This document shows positions 38,161 through 47,113 of a DNA stretch of 64,000 nt, in pieces; position 1 is the first letter of the stretch, and each line of letters begins with the position of its first letter. A program made the position numbers and the translations under genes. The DNA lies in NCBI RefSeq assembly GCF_004339765.1, contig NZ_SMGO01000001.1, forward strand, positions 868,001 to 932,000, given 5' to 3'. The notes under the pieces were generated by a model, which was not told the DNA's origin, made no database searches, and was given only the letters and a program-made list of their open reading frames with translations. This DNA is from Albibacterium bauzanense (lineage in GTDB: Bacteria; Bacteroidota; Bacteroidia; Sphingobacteriales; Sphingobacteriaceae).

Positions 38161-38835
38161 ATGAAAGTATTAATTATTGAAGACGAAAAAACACTGGCCT
38201 ATGAAATGGAAGCTTTCCTGAAAAAAAGCTTTTACCTGTGTGATCTTGCACATAATTTCAGAACAGGATTAGAACAGCTAGAACTAAACAAATACGACTT
38301 CATATTAATAGATTTAAATTTACCCGATGGCGATGGGCTTGATATTTTAAAAAGCGCAAAAAAAAGCAATCCGGATGCAGCATACATTATCATTACTGCC
38401 AGAACTAACTTAAAAGACCGGGTTAATGGGTTGGATTTAGGCGCCGACGATTACCTCGCAAAACCATTCTACCTTTTAGAACTGCAATCAAGAATGCAAG
38501 CCATTACCCGCCGCAAATTTAGCATCACAGAAGAACTATTGCCTATCGGCGAATTCAATGTCGACCTCCAAAAAAGGCTGGTTATATTTAAAGAACAACA
38601 GATCGAACTTTCACGCAAAGAATTTGATCTCTTTAGCTACCTTTTACTGCATAAAAACAGGGTATTAACACGAGTTCAGCTTAGCGAACATATTTGGGGT
38701 ACCTTTGTAAACGACGATTACGATTCAAACTATATCGATGCACATATCAAGAATATCCGTAAGAAATTAAATACATGGGCAGATACTGAATGGCTCGAAA
38801 CGGTACGTGGTGTAGGCTATAGAATCAAAAAATAG
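38161..38835 (+). CDS. OmpR/PhoB-family response regulator
   Basis: This 224-residue regulator has a receiver domain with the acidic pair near residue 7 (IEDE), phosphoacceptor Asp near 50 (LIDLNLPDGD) and the Lys in DYLAKPF. The C-terminal winged helix covers about 125-222 (VRGVGYRIKK). It should bind tandem 11-bp-spaced sites, like those at 36809-36874 upstream of its operon. The kinase gene begins one base after its stop. Confidence 0.95.
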   Translation: MKVLIIEDEKTLAYEMEAFLKKSFYLCDLAHNFRTGLEQLELNKYDFILIDLNLPDGDGLDILKSAKKSNPDAAYIIITARTNLKDRVNGLDLGADDYLAKPFYLLELQSRMQAITRRKFSITEELLPIGEFNVDLQKRLVIFKEQQIELSRKEFDLFSYLLLHKNRVLTRVQLSEHIWGTFVNDDYDSNYIDAHIKNIRKKLNTWADTEWLETVRGVGYRIKK

Positions 38836-38836
38836 C

Positions 38837-40153
38837 ATGAAATTATCTACTAAACTCACGCTTTTTATTACCGGGTCAAAATTGGCCATTGTATTATTAT
38901 TCGTTTTAGCACTACCGTTCTTAATTAAACAAATCGCTTCGCAGTACACTAACTATACCTTAAATCAGCAGCGACAAAAAGTACTCGATATCGTAAGCAG
39001 AAATGGCTTAGACTACTATTTTCAGGGCGATGACAGCTATGGCAGCTATACCATGCTTAAAGAAGAATTTATAGCCCTGTTACCTGTTGAGCCCAGCCTT
39101 AAAATGGATACCATTAAAGATTCTCAACGTCTTATAGAGAGCGACACGCTCAATTACAGAGTTTTAAGCTATACTTTTAACAATGACAATAAAAACTATT
39201 TACTAGAAATCGGTAAAACCACAGATAGCATCAATCAGTATAATAAACCCTTACAACAGTTTGCTTTATTTGTGTTGATCACCTTAATTGTCCTAACCAT
39301 ATTGATAGACCTTACCTTTGTTCGTATTTTGGTTCGTCCGCTTGCAAAGATCATAGGAACCAAGTTAACAAACAGGAGATTCCCCTTTAAAGACAAGCAA
39401 GAGCAAATTCAAACCAGTACTACCGACTTCAAATATCTCGATGAATCATTAATCCTTTTGATGAATCAGATCAATGAAGCCTTCTATAAGGAAAGAGAGT
39501 TCACATCCAACGCTTCCCACGAACTGATGACGCCCATTAGTATTCTTCAAAATAAACTGGAGAATCTGCTTAGCGACGAAAATCTCGACGGACCAACCTC
39601 TCTGGCTTTAATAGAGATGATGAAAACTGTAACCAGGCTAAAGAACATTACGAAATCACTGTTATTAATTTCAAGAATCGAAAATGAACAGTATATTAGA
39701 GATGACGAAGTTAAACCACTATTACTTTTTAATGAGATCATTGAGGAGATCGACCATCGGTTAGAAGAAAAACACATCAAGATCTTCTTAAACATCTCTC
39801 CCGATAGCTCATTAAAAGGAATGAATAAGGATCTGCTATTTCAATTGTTCTTTAACTTGGTTCACAATGCCATTAAGTTTAACCGGGATAAAGGTGAGAT
39901 CTTTATAAACGACAAATATCTAAACAACGGCGCCTACGAAATCACGATCACAGATACCGGCATCGGGATTCCAAAAGATGATTTAGCCTCTATTTTTGAT
40001 CGCTTTAAGAAAACAAACCTGCAAGAAGATGTAGGCTATGGATTAGGACTAGCCATCGTGAAAAGCATTAGCATGTATCATCAATTACAAATTAATGTTC
40101 AATCGGAGATTGGAAAGGGTACTACCTTTACCATAACATTCCCAAACAATTAA
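38837..40153 (+). CDS. Membrane histidine kinase
   Basis: This 438-residue kinase has two membrane segments (about 10-30 and 145-170) around a small periplasmic domain. The dimerisation/phosphoacceptor helix contains NASHELMTPIS and the ATPase domain has the N box (NLVHNAIKFN), DTGIGIPKDD and GYGLGLAI. It is the partner of the preceding response regulator. The signal is unknown. Stop and start are separated by one base, which indicates coupled translation. Confidence 0.95.
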   Translation: MKLSTKLTLFITGSKLAIVLLFVLALPFLIKQIASQYTNYTLNQQRQKVLDIVSRNGLDYYFQGDDSYGSYTMLKEEFIALLPVEPSLKMDTIKDSQRLIESDTLNYRVLSYTFNNDNKNYLLEIGKTTDSINQYNKPLQQFALFVLITLIVLTILIDLTFVRILVRPLAKIIGTKLTNRRFPFKDKQEQIQTSTTDFKYLDESLILLMNQINEAFYKEREFTSNASHELMTPISILQNKLENLLSDENLDGPTSLALIEMMKTVTRLKNITKSLLLISRIENEQYIRDDEVKPLLLFNEIIEEIDHRLEEKHIKIFLNISPDSSLKGMNKDLLFQLFFNLVHNAIKFNRDKGEIFINDKYLNNGAYEITITDTGIGIPKDDLASIFDRFKKTNLQEDVGYGLGLAIVKSISMYHQLQINVQSEIGKGTTFTITFPNN

Positions 40154-40194
40154 TATACCTCAAAGTAATCTGCTATTAGTTTCTTCTGTACTCC

Positions 40195-40210
40195 CTCAGT
40201 GATCACTGAG
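40195..40210. repeat. 16-bp palindrome
   Basis: CTCAGTGATCACTGAG is a perfect palindrome in the gap between the kinase gene and ku. A related GGATCACT motif recurs at about 40255. Confidence 0.6.
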
Positions 40211-40275
40211 TAGTATCTGTGTTGAAACAGCCTAATAAACGTAGACTTAACGGAGGGATCACTCGCTCATAACTC

Positions 40276-40314
40276 AATTACGTAATACAAGTTCTTTACT
40301 TGTATTACGTAATT
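40276..40314 (+). terminator. 17-bp inverted repeat upstream of ku
   Basis: Arms 40276-40292 and 40298-40314 are perfectly complementary around a 5-nt loop. The stem is AT-rich and is followed by TATATAAAAG, not a T-run. It may be the two-component operon terminator or a structure controlling ku-ligD. Confidence 0.55.
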
Positions 40315-40441
40315 TATATAAAAGTGCTGATTGTATTAATATAAGCATTTATTTCATAAAATAAATCATAACAGGCATTGATGTCTGTATGTTTCAAACA
40401 ATCACTCCATAACCGACGTTTATAAATCAAATGGTTTGATT

Positions 40442-41215
40442 ATGAGATCGATTTGGAAAGGTTCTATAGGTTTTGGATTGGTAAATATTCCTGTTAAGTT
40501 GTATTCTGCTGTGCAGAACAGCAACCTGGATTTAGATATGCTTGATAGCCGTGATCATGCGAAAATCAAGTTCCAACGTATTAATGAGGATACACGAAAA
40601 GAGGTTCCCTATGATAAGATTGTAAGAGGCTACTTCTTAGACGATAGATACATTATTCTGGATGAGCATGATTTTGAGGAGGCAGCGCCAGAGAAAACTA
40701 AAGTAATTGAGTTAGAGAATTTTGTAGATATCGAAGAGGTAAATCCTATCTATTATGAAACTTCGTATTATTCAGAACCAGAAAAACAAGGAGAAAAAGC
40801 CTATGGCCTTCTTTTGAAAGCTTTGGTTAAATCAAAAAAGGCCGGTATCGGTCGTTTTGTATTACGTAATACAGAAAACCTGTGTGTAATTCATCCAATG
40901 GAAGATGTTATCGTCATTACTAAAATCAGGTTTCAAGAAGAAATCAGAGATCTATCTGATATTAAGAAAGTAAACGATAAAACTATTTCTACTAAAGAAA
41001 TGGATGTAGGCTTAGCCTTGATTAAACAATACAGCTCTGATTTTGACATATCAGCGTTTAAGGACACCTATAGTGATGAACTCCTTAAGATTATTAAAGC
41101 CAAGGCAAAAGGTAAACGGGCGGTTGTTAAAAAACTTAAACCTCAAAAAGCATCCAGTGATAACCTATACGATCAATTAATGCAAAGTTTAGCAGGCCCT
41201 AAGAAAAGAGCTTAA
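40442..41215 (+). CDS. ku: Ku protein (bacterial NHEJ)
   Basis: This 257-residue protein forms the Ku homodimer that binds DNA double-strand ends. It starts with RSIWKGSIGFGLVNIPVKLYSA, the family hallmark, and has the DERYIILDEHDFEEA-type core. The C-terminus ends in a short Lys/Arg-rich tail. ATG 40442 is chosen over the in-frame TTG at 40436. It is followed 35 bp later by ligD, the standard Ku-LigD pair. A 285-bp gap with inverted repeats precedes it. Confidence 0.95.
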   Translation: MRSIWKGSIGFGLVNIPVKLYSAVQNSNLDLDMLDSRDHAKIKFQRINEDTRKEVPYDKIVRGYFLDDRYIILDEHDFEEAAPEKTKVIELENFVDIEEVNPIYYETSYYSEPEKQGEKAYGLLLKALVKSKKAGIGRFVLRNTENLCVIHPMEDVIVITKIRFQEEIRDLSDIKKVNDKTISTKEMDVGLALIKQYSSDFDISAFKDTYSDELLKIIKAKAKGKRAVVKKLKPQKASSDNLYDQLMQSLAGPKKRA

Positions 41216-41250
41216 CCGCGTCTTTTGATTGCTACTATAATGAAATAAGC

Positions 41251-43914
41251 ATGGCACTTGAAAAATACAAACAAAAGAGGGACTTTTCGAAAACTAAAGA
41301 ACCGAAAGCTGGTAGAAGTAAAGATAAGAATAAATTGATGTTCGTTATCCAGAAGCATGATGCCTCTCGCTTGCATTATGATTTCAGGTTGGAAATGAAT
41401 GGTGTGCTAAAAAGCTGGGCGGTACCCAAGGGCCCAACCTTGGATCCGAAGGTGAAACGCCTGGCTATGATGGTAGAAGACCACCCTTTTGACTATCGGA
41501 ATTTTGAAGGAATAATTCCCAAAGGCGAATATGGTGGAGGAACAGTAATTGTATGGGATCAAGGCTGGTATGAGCCAATTGATTCTATTAAGGGCAAAGA
41601 AGCACAAGAAAAATACTTGCTGAGCGAACTTAAAAAGGGCTCGGTAAAAATGAAACTGCATGGTGAAAAACTTAATGGAGAGTTTGCACTGGTAAAAACG
41701 CAAGGCATGGGTGAAAACGCCTGGCTATTGATCAAACATGATGATGAGTTCTCTTCGAAGAAAGACGTTACTAAACTAGATTCTTCTATCCTTTCTGGCA
41801 AAACCATTGAGATGATGGAAAAGAGCAGTGAAAAAGTTTGGCATAGTAACCGGGAGGAAAAAGTTACTAAACCAGACACTGCCGGCATACTGAAAAAGGC
41901 ACCAAAATCTGCAATTTTAAAGAATATAAAACCAATGCTCGCCACCTTGGTAGATCATCCTTTTGACGACTCGGACTGGCAATATGAAGTAAAATGGGAT
42001 GGTTACCGCGCACTAGCCTTTATGAACAAAGGAAAAGTGGAATTGCTTTCGCGTAACAATAAATCATTTAATGATAAATTCTACCCTATTTATCAATTAC
42101 TTTCCGGACTAAAGTTGAATGCTGTAATCGACGGAGAGATTCTGATATTAAATGAAAAAGGGGTTTCCAATTTCAGTACGTTACAGAACTGGCGAAGCGA
42201 GGCTGATGGAGATTTGGTATTCTATGTATTTGATATCCTTTGGTATGAAGGAAAAGACCTTACCGGACTGCCTTTAATAGAAAGACAAGCGGTTTTAAAT
42301 GAGATTTTGCCAATAGAGGATGATAGAATGAGGATTTCACGGGTTTTTGATGCCAGTGGAATTGATTTTTTTGCTGCAGCTGAACGTATGGGCTTAGAGG
42401 GAATTATAGCCAAAAGGAAATCAAGCATCTATATGCAAGGCAACCGTTCTAAAGATTGGCTCAAGATTAAAATCTCGCATAGACAGGAAGTGTTAATTGC
42501 CGGATTTACAAAAAACAAGGACACATCTAAACTGTTCAGCTCTTTGATACTGGCGGTCTGGGAAAAGGATGTATTGACCTATGTAGGAAAGGTTGGAACT
42601 GGCTTTTCTGATTCTGATCAGAAAGAAATGATGAAACAGTTTAAACCTCTTATCATTTCCAAAAGTCCATTTAAACTGGTTCCGGATGTCAACAAGCCTT
42701 CCAGATTTCGACCTCAGCAAATGAATGCGCAAGCCACCTGGATGAAACCAGAGCTGGTATGTGAGATTGCCTATACCGAAGTAACCCAGGATGGAGTTTT
42801 TCGCCATCCTTCTTTTAAAGGAATGAGAATAGATAAAAACTCAAAAGATGTAGTACGTGAAACTGCAAAAGATGCAGACGAGATTGTGGAGGAAATAAAA
42901 ACAGAAATCTCTACAGAAACAAAAGCCTCGACCAATGACAAGCTTTCAGATGCTGTTCGACCATCAAAGGCAACTGCTCCAAAAACACTTTTAAATCCAA
43001 AAGACGAAACCCAAGTAAGAAAGGTAAATGGAAAGGAGTTGAAATTTACAAACCTGAGCAAGGTTTATTGGCCAGAAGATGGTGTAACCAAAAGAGAAAT
43101 GTTTAACTATTATTACCAAGTAGCAGACTTCATCCTACCCTATTTAAAAGACAGGCCTCAATCGCTAAACCGTTTTCCTGGAGGCATACATGGCGAAAGC
43201 TTTTATCAGAAAGATGTGAAAGGTAAAGCGCCCGATTGGGCAAAAACCTTCCCCTATACGACAAGTGACGGTGAGCCAAAGGAATACTTGGTTGGTGATG
43301 ATGTAGCTACACTTTTATGGATGGCCTCTTTAGGTTGTATAGAAATCAATCCTTGGTTTTCGAGGGTGCAATCTCCAGATTATCCGGATTATTGTGTAAT
43401 TGACCTTGATCCTGACAAGCAACATTTTGACCAGGTGATTGACGTGGCACTCGTTATAAAGAAGGTATTAGACTCTATTGATGTGCCCTGCTTTCCGAAG
43501 ACCTCTGGCTCTACCGGAATTCATATTTATATCCCGACAAACGCTAAATATACGTATGATCAGACACAGCTTTTTGCCCGGATTATAGTAGGTATTGTGA
43601 ACCAACAGCTGCCTGATTTAACTTCTTTAGAACGAACAGTCTCTGCCCGTAAAGGAAAAATGTACTTAGACTTTTTACAAAACAGGCCAGGTGCAACCAT
43701 TGCAGGGCCTTATTCTTTAAGGCCTAAGATTGGTGCTACGGTTTCGATGCCTTTAGACTGGAAAGAGGTGAAACCAGGACTTAAGATGAAGGATTTTACC
43801 ATTTTCAATACCATGGAAAGATTAAAGAAAAAGGGAGATTTATTTAAGTCGGTTTTAGGTAAAGGAATTGATCTTGAGAAAGCAATTAAAAAAGCAAAGG
43901 AGCTATATCCTTAA
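41251..43914 (+). CDS. ligD: Multifunctional DNA ligase LigD (PE-Lig-Pol)
   Basis: This 887-residue protein carries three NHEJ activities in the order phosphoesterase (residues about 1-185, HDASRLHYDFRLE and IIPKGEYGGG), ATP-dependent ligase (about 225-540, adenylated Lys in EVKWDGYRAL, plus the OB fold) and polymerase/primase (about 590-880, with DLDPD, HIYIP and GPYSLR). The polymerase is C-terminal here, whereas Mycobacterium has it N-terminal. Two low-complexity linkers (about 190-215 and 545-580) join the domains. It works with Ku at double-strand breaks. Confidence 0.95.
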   Translation: MALEKYKQKRDFSKTKEPKAGRSKDKNKLMFVIQKHDASRLHYDFRLEMNGVLKSWAVPKGPTLDPKVKRLAMMVEDHPFDYRNFEGIIPKGEYGGGTVIVWDQGWYEPIDSIKGKEAQEKYLLSELKKGSVKMKLHGEKLNGEFALVKTQGMGENAWLLIKHDDEFSSKKDVTKLDSSILSGKTIEMMEKSSEKVWHSNREEKVTKPDTAGILKKAPKSAILKNIKPMLATLVDHPFDDSDWQYEVKWDGYRALAFMNKGKVELLSRNNKSFNDKFYPIYQLLSGLKLNAVIDGEILILNEKGVSNFSTLQNWRSEADGDLVFYVFDILWYEGKDLTGLPLIERQAVLNEILPIEDDRMRISRVFDASGIDFFAAAERMGLEGIIAKRKSSIYMQGNRSKDWLKIKISHRQEVLIAGFTKNKDTSKLFSSLILAVWEKDVLTYVGKVGTGFSDSDQKEMMKQFKPLIISKSPFKLVPDVNKPSRFRPQQMNAQATWMKPELVCEIAYTEVTQDGVFRHPSFKGMRIDKNSKDVVRETAKDADEIVEEIKTEISTETKASTNDKLSDAVRPSKATAPKTLLNPKDETQVRKVNGKELKFTNLSKVYWPEDGVTKREMFNYYYQVADFILPYLKDRPQSLNRFPGGIHGESFYQKDVKGKAPDWAKTFPYTTSDGEPKEYLVGDDVATLLWMASLGCIEINPWFSRVQSPDYPDYCVIDLDPDKQHFDQVIDVALVIKKVLDSIDVPCFPKTSGSTGIHIYIPTNAKYTYDQTQLFARIIVGIVNQQLPDLTSLERTVSARKGKMYLDFLQNRPGATIAGPYSLRPKIGATVSMPLDWKEVKPGLKMKDFTIFNTMERLKKKGDLFKSVLGKGIDLEKAIKKAKELYP

Positions 43915-43918
43915 GATA

Positions 43919-43945
43919 ATACCATTAATCTGCTTTTAATGGTAT
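43919..43945. terminator. Terminator over the ends of ligD and the kinase
   Basis: 10-bp inverted repeat (arms 43919-43928 and 43936-43945) overlaps the last codons of the convergent kinase gene and lies just past the ligD stop. Confidence 0.65.
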
Positions 43946-45289
43946 AAAAACGAAAAAGCTGGAACCAAGCCCCAAATGACTTTCAAAACCTATCCTGCCA
44001 CCTTGTCGCTCTATAAATTCCTTACACAAAACCAGGCCTAAACCAACTCCTCTTTCATTGTCTGTGCCAAACTCGGGATCTGACTTAATGGAAAAAATAT
44101 TTTCTTGTTTATCTTGTGAAATACCTCTTCCATTATCACTAACGGTTATCTTACATTCATTCAATATCAATTGAGCATCAATATTAATATGTCCTCCATG
44201 CAGAGTAAATTTCACAGCATTGCTAATTAGGTTACGCACCACCAGTTGAAGCATATCAACATCAGCAATAACCATTAACTGAGGTGGAATGCTATAGTTT
44301 AAGGATATATCTTTCTTCAATGCATGTATTTTTTCCATCTCCAATGTATCTTCTAACACTGAGAAAAGGTTTACTTCTATTAACTGTACACGAGAACCTT
44401 CCATTTGTGATTTCGTCCAATGCAATAAGTTTGAAAACATATCTACGGCATTATTAGTAGATTTGAGCAAAGCTTTCTCTAATACAGGGCGCATTTCACT
44501 GTCTATTTCATTTTCATTTAACAATACCAGATAGCTTTGTATATTCAACAACGGTGCTCGCAGATCATGCGATATAATAGACATTAATTTGCTTTTTTCC
44601 TGGTTGCTTTCCTCCAACTGATTTTTTTGCAACAAAATCTGCGCATTACTTATTTCAACAGCTATTGTCTTTTCTTCAGCTGCTTTTCTTTCCTTATCAT
44701 AGCTCCGCCTCATAAAATTAATGATGATGTAAACTGCCACAACAGGCATGGGAAATGCAGTAACACGATCAATAAACTGTCCTTTGCCTGCACTAAAAGG
44801 ATGTTTTATCAGAAAAGGATAGTAATATTCAACAGTATGCAATATTAAAAAGCACAACAAATATACGATCAGCCATTTGATATGCTGATGGTAAGGAGAA
44901 ATTGCAAATACAAGTAACAGATAAGCGGGCCATATAAGATCGGTAGATCCGCTGATGCCTGAATTAGAAAAATAATTAACTCCGAAGATTATAATACCTG
45001 CTAAACCAAATAATGTACTATTATGCAGTCTACCATGAATCCTGGAATAATAATACTGCTGAAAAAAAAACAAACCAAATATAAGAGCAGACAAGGAGCC
45101 AATATATAGTCCGGCAAATAAATTATAAGGAACGTATATTGCGGCTATGATAATCATACCGATACTAAGAGAATGAAAGATCCTGCTCTCTAAAGAAAAC
45201 ATTGACGGACTCCCTATCAGTGCTAACCAAAAAGTATTTTTTTCTTTTAAAGGGTGACCGTTAGGAAGCTGGAAGTTGAATTTGGACAT
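43925..45289 (-). CDS. Membrane histidine kinase with multi-pass sensor region
   Basis: This 454-residue kinase starts with about six membrane segments (residues 30-190) and no clear periplasmic domain. A coiled-coil then leads to the HisKA helix, ISHDLRAPLLNIQSYL. The ATPase domain shows the N box NLISNAVKF, DNGRGIS and GVGLGLVLCKE. It is a 5- or 7-TM-type sensor kinase. No response regulator is adjacent, so it is an orphan whose partner lies elsewhere. It converges with ligD and borders the AT-rich accessory stretch. Confidence 0.92.
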   Translation of the reverse strand: MSKFNFQLPNGHPLKEKNTFWLALIGSPSMFSLESRIFHSLSIGMIIIAAIYVPYNLFAGLYIGSLSALIFGLFFFQQYYYSRIHGRLHNSTLFGLAGIIIFGVNYFSNSGISGSTDLIWPAYLLLVFAISPYHQHIKWLIVYLLCFLILHTVEYYYPFLIKHPFSAGKGQFIDRVTAFPMPVVAVYIIINFMRRSYDKERKAAEEKTIAVEISNAQILLQKNQLEESNQEKSKLMSIISHDLRAPLLNIQSYLVLLNENEIDSEMRPVLEKALLKSTNNAVDMFSNLLHWTKSQMEGSRVQLIEVNLFSVLEDTLEMEKIHALKKDISLNYSIPPQLMVIADVDMLQLVVRNLISNAVKFTLHGGHINIDAQLILNECKITVSDNGRGISQDKQENIFSIKSDPEFGTDNERGVGLGLVLCKEFIERQGGRIGFESHLGLGSSFFVFIPLKAD

Positions 45290-45910
45290 GAATAATATGA
45301 TCGTAATCTATTGTCTTTGTAGGGAGTGAGGTAATAATAGATCTCAAATTTAATGTTATTTTTTCAAAAAGATTCTAGCCTAGTTTAATAGTATTTAGAT
45401 TTTATTGAGAGACCTTTATTGAAAATGCTAAATGTGTTAATATCTCTCATTATAAGAATCTATCTTTATTGCGAGAAGTAAAACCTGATGTACCGCATAT
45501 TACCAATATTCAGCCCAAGAATCCAAAGCCCGACGATATTTTACAGGGACACGTTTCGCCACTACTGTAGCTGATGTTAAAGTAATGACAGTTGATACTG
45601 AGATAATATCAACTATTACTACAAATAAAATCAAGTTAGTCATAATCAACTTTAACTTTGGACAACCTCACGGTATCAAAGGAATACTGATGAACAAATC
45701 TCTTCGATTTTGAGCTTAGAACTATTATTCTGATATAAAAATCGAAAAACAAAAATTTTCTTAGTAGATGTTTTTACCATGTATAATTCACTTAAACATC
45801 TACTATCATATTTATTATGCATAAAGTAAAAAAAAACATTTAACTTGTTTCATAACTAATATAATCAAAGTTGTATATACCATACATTTATAAGTATATT
45901 TTTATTATAA
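45290..45910. other. 621-bp AT-rich gap with decayed coding remnant
   Basis: No intact gene is seen. The base composition is AT-rich, and a broken coding segment lies at 45409-45713 (listed separately). The first 110 bp may hold the promoter of the minus-strand kinase gene, and 45714-45910 may hold the promoter of the GHKL module. No clear TAnnTTTG or terminator was found. Confidence 0.5.
45409..45713 (+). pseudogene. Possible frameshifted coding remnant
   Basis: Frame 1 is open from 45409 to TAG 45568 and reads REVKPDVPHITNIQPKNPKP. Another frame continues without a stop to TGA 45711 and reads FTGTRFATTVADVKVMTVD. The join near 45540 looks like a single -1 shift. I do not recognise the protein. 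The base composition and codon pattern look like decayed coding DNA rather than random spacer, but this is uncertain. Confidence 0.3.
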
Positions 45911-47113
45911 ATGAAAAAAATGCCTCTAATGAATAAAATAATTGTGCCTAGCAAATTAGATGATAAAGTTTTAGAAGGGCTATTTTTGACATTTGTAAAT
46001 ACTCCAAAAGATTTGGATTTGGAGTTACCATTAGAAATTAACTACAGAGGATTTGGTATTTTGCCCAAATTATTTCTTGTAATATTCACTTGGGTTAGAA
46101 ATAAAAACGGAAAACTCATAATTCCTATTGATATAAACAATGAATCAACTCTTTCAGAATTTGCTCAAAGCTATTTTGGCTATATTGTGCTATTAACAGT
46201 TTGGAAAGATTGTGATATAGAAAATCCATTAGGAGAATCCTTAAAAAGAGCCTTACGTCCATATACATCCCAATTTCATAACAAAATTGATTTTCTTAAA
46301 GGATTGCCAAACGATGCCATTCTAATCCCGAATTTTGATCATTATTCAAAATCACAAGGCTACTCTCATTGGTTTTATACTTTAAATTACGATTTTTTCG
46401 AAGTACCATCAGCATTGAATAATACAGTATATCGTGTTTTTGAATGTTTAAGTATAAATCTTAAAAGTAAAATCATTAATTCTAATAGTGGAATAATCGA
46501 AGATCTCCAATCAATCTTATGGGAATTAATGCGAAATACACATGAGCATGCAATCAAAGATCACTTAAATCAAATTAACATATCTCCAAATACACGTGGA
46601 GCATATTTTAGGATTCAACGAAGTTCTAAGAGAAACTTTATTAAAGAAGCTAAATCTCATAAAGGCTTAATTTCCTACTACGAAAACGCTCTGGAAGAGG
46701 GTGATAATTTCATGTTAGAGGTTTCTGTATTCGATAGTGGCCCTGGTTTAGTAAAGAGATTTTTAGGAGCGAAATGGGAAGATAATCTAAATATTCGAGA
46801 TGATGTTAATACGATTAAGCAATGTCTGATTAAGGGACAAACTTCGGTAGTTACATCTAAGGGGTTAAGTAAAGGTTTTGGATTGGACCATGTCCTTAAA
46901 CTGTTAAGCAAAAAACATGGTTTCTTAAAAATAAGAACTGGACGAGCCAGTTTATACCGTGATTTGATTAAAGCACCTTATTTTAAAACTCAGGATTTAT
47001 CAGAAGTGGTATTAAATGATTGGATAAACAGTTCTAATAGTTCATACGTCAACATGAATAACACTGAAGGAGCGATGATTACTATGGTGTATCCTATAAA
47101 TGAAATCAAATGA
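45911..47113 (+). CDS. Stand-alone GHKL ATPase, first gene of an unknown module
   Basis: This 400-residue protein has a histidine-kinase-like ATPase domain (about 195-400) with no kinase phosphoacceptor helix. The N box is ELMRNTHEHA (E205, N209), G1 is DSGPG (D275, G277, G279) and G2 is SKGLSKGFGL (G322, G324). The N-terminal 190 residues match no family I know and have no membrane segment. Its stop overlaps the next ATG by 4 nt (ATGA). It is AT-richer than its core neighbours, consistent with transfer. ATG 45929 is an alternative start. A regulatory or defence ATPase is inferred, not shown. Confidence 0.75.
   Translation: MKKMPLMNKIIVPSKLDDKVLEGLFLTFVNTPKDLDLELPLEINYRGFGILPKLFLVIFTWVRNKNGKLIIPIDINNESTLSEFAQSYFGYIVLLTVWKDCDIENPLGESLKRALRPYTSQFHNKIDFLKGLPNDAILIPNFDHYSKSQGYSHWFYTLNYDFFEVPSALNNTVYRVFECLSINLKSKIINSNSGIIEDLQSILWELMRNTHEHAIKDHLNQINISPNTRGAYFRIQRSSKRNFIKEAKSHKGLISYYENALEEGDNFMLEVSVFDSGPGLVKRFLGAKWEDNLNIRDDVNTIKQCLIKGQTSVVTSKGLSKGFGLDHVLKLLSKKHGFLKIRTGRASLYRDLIKAPYFKTQDLSEVVLNDWINSSNSSYVNMNNTEGAMITMVYPINEIK

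Noticed and set aside
41559-41945. 128-residue minus-strand open frame in ligD
   Set aside because: It is the shadow of the phosphoesterase-ligase region of ligD, with no start signal or domain.
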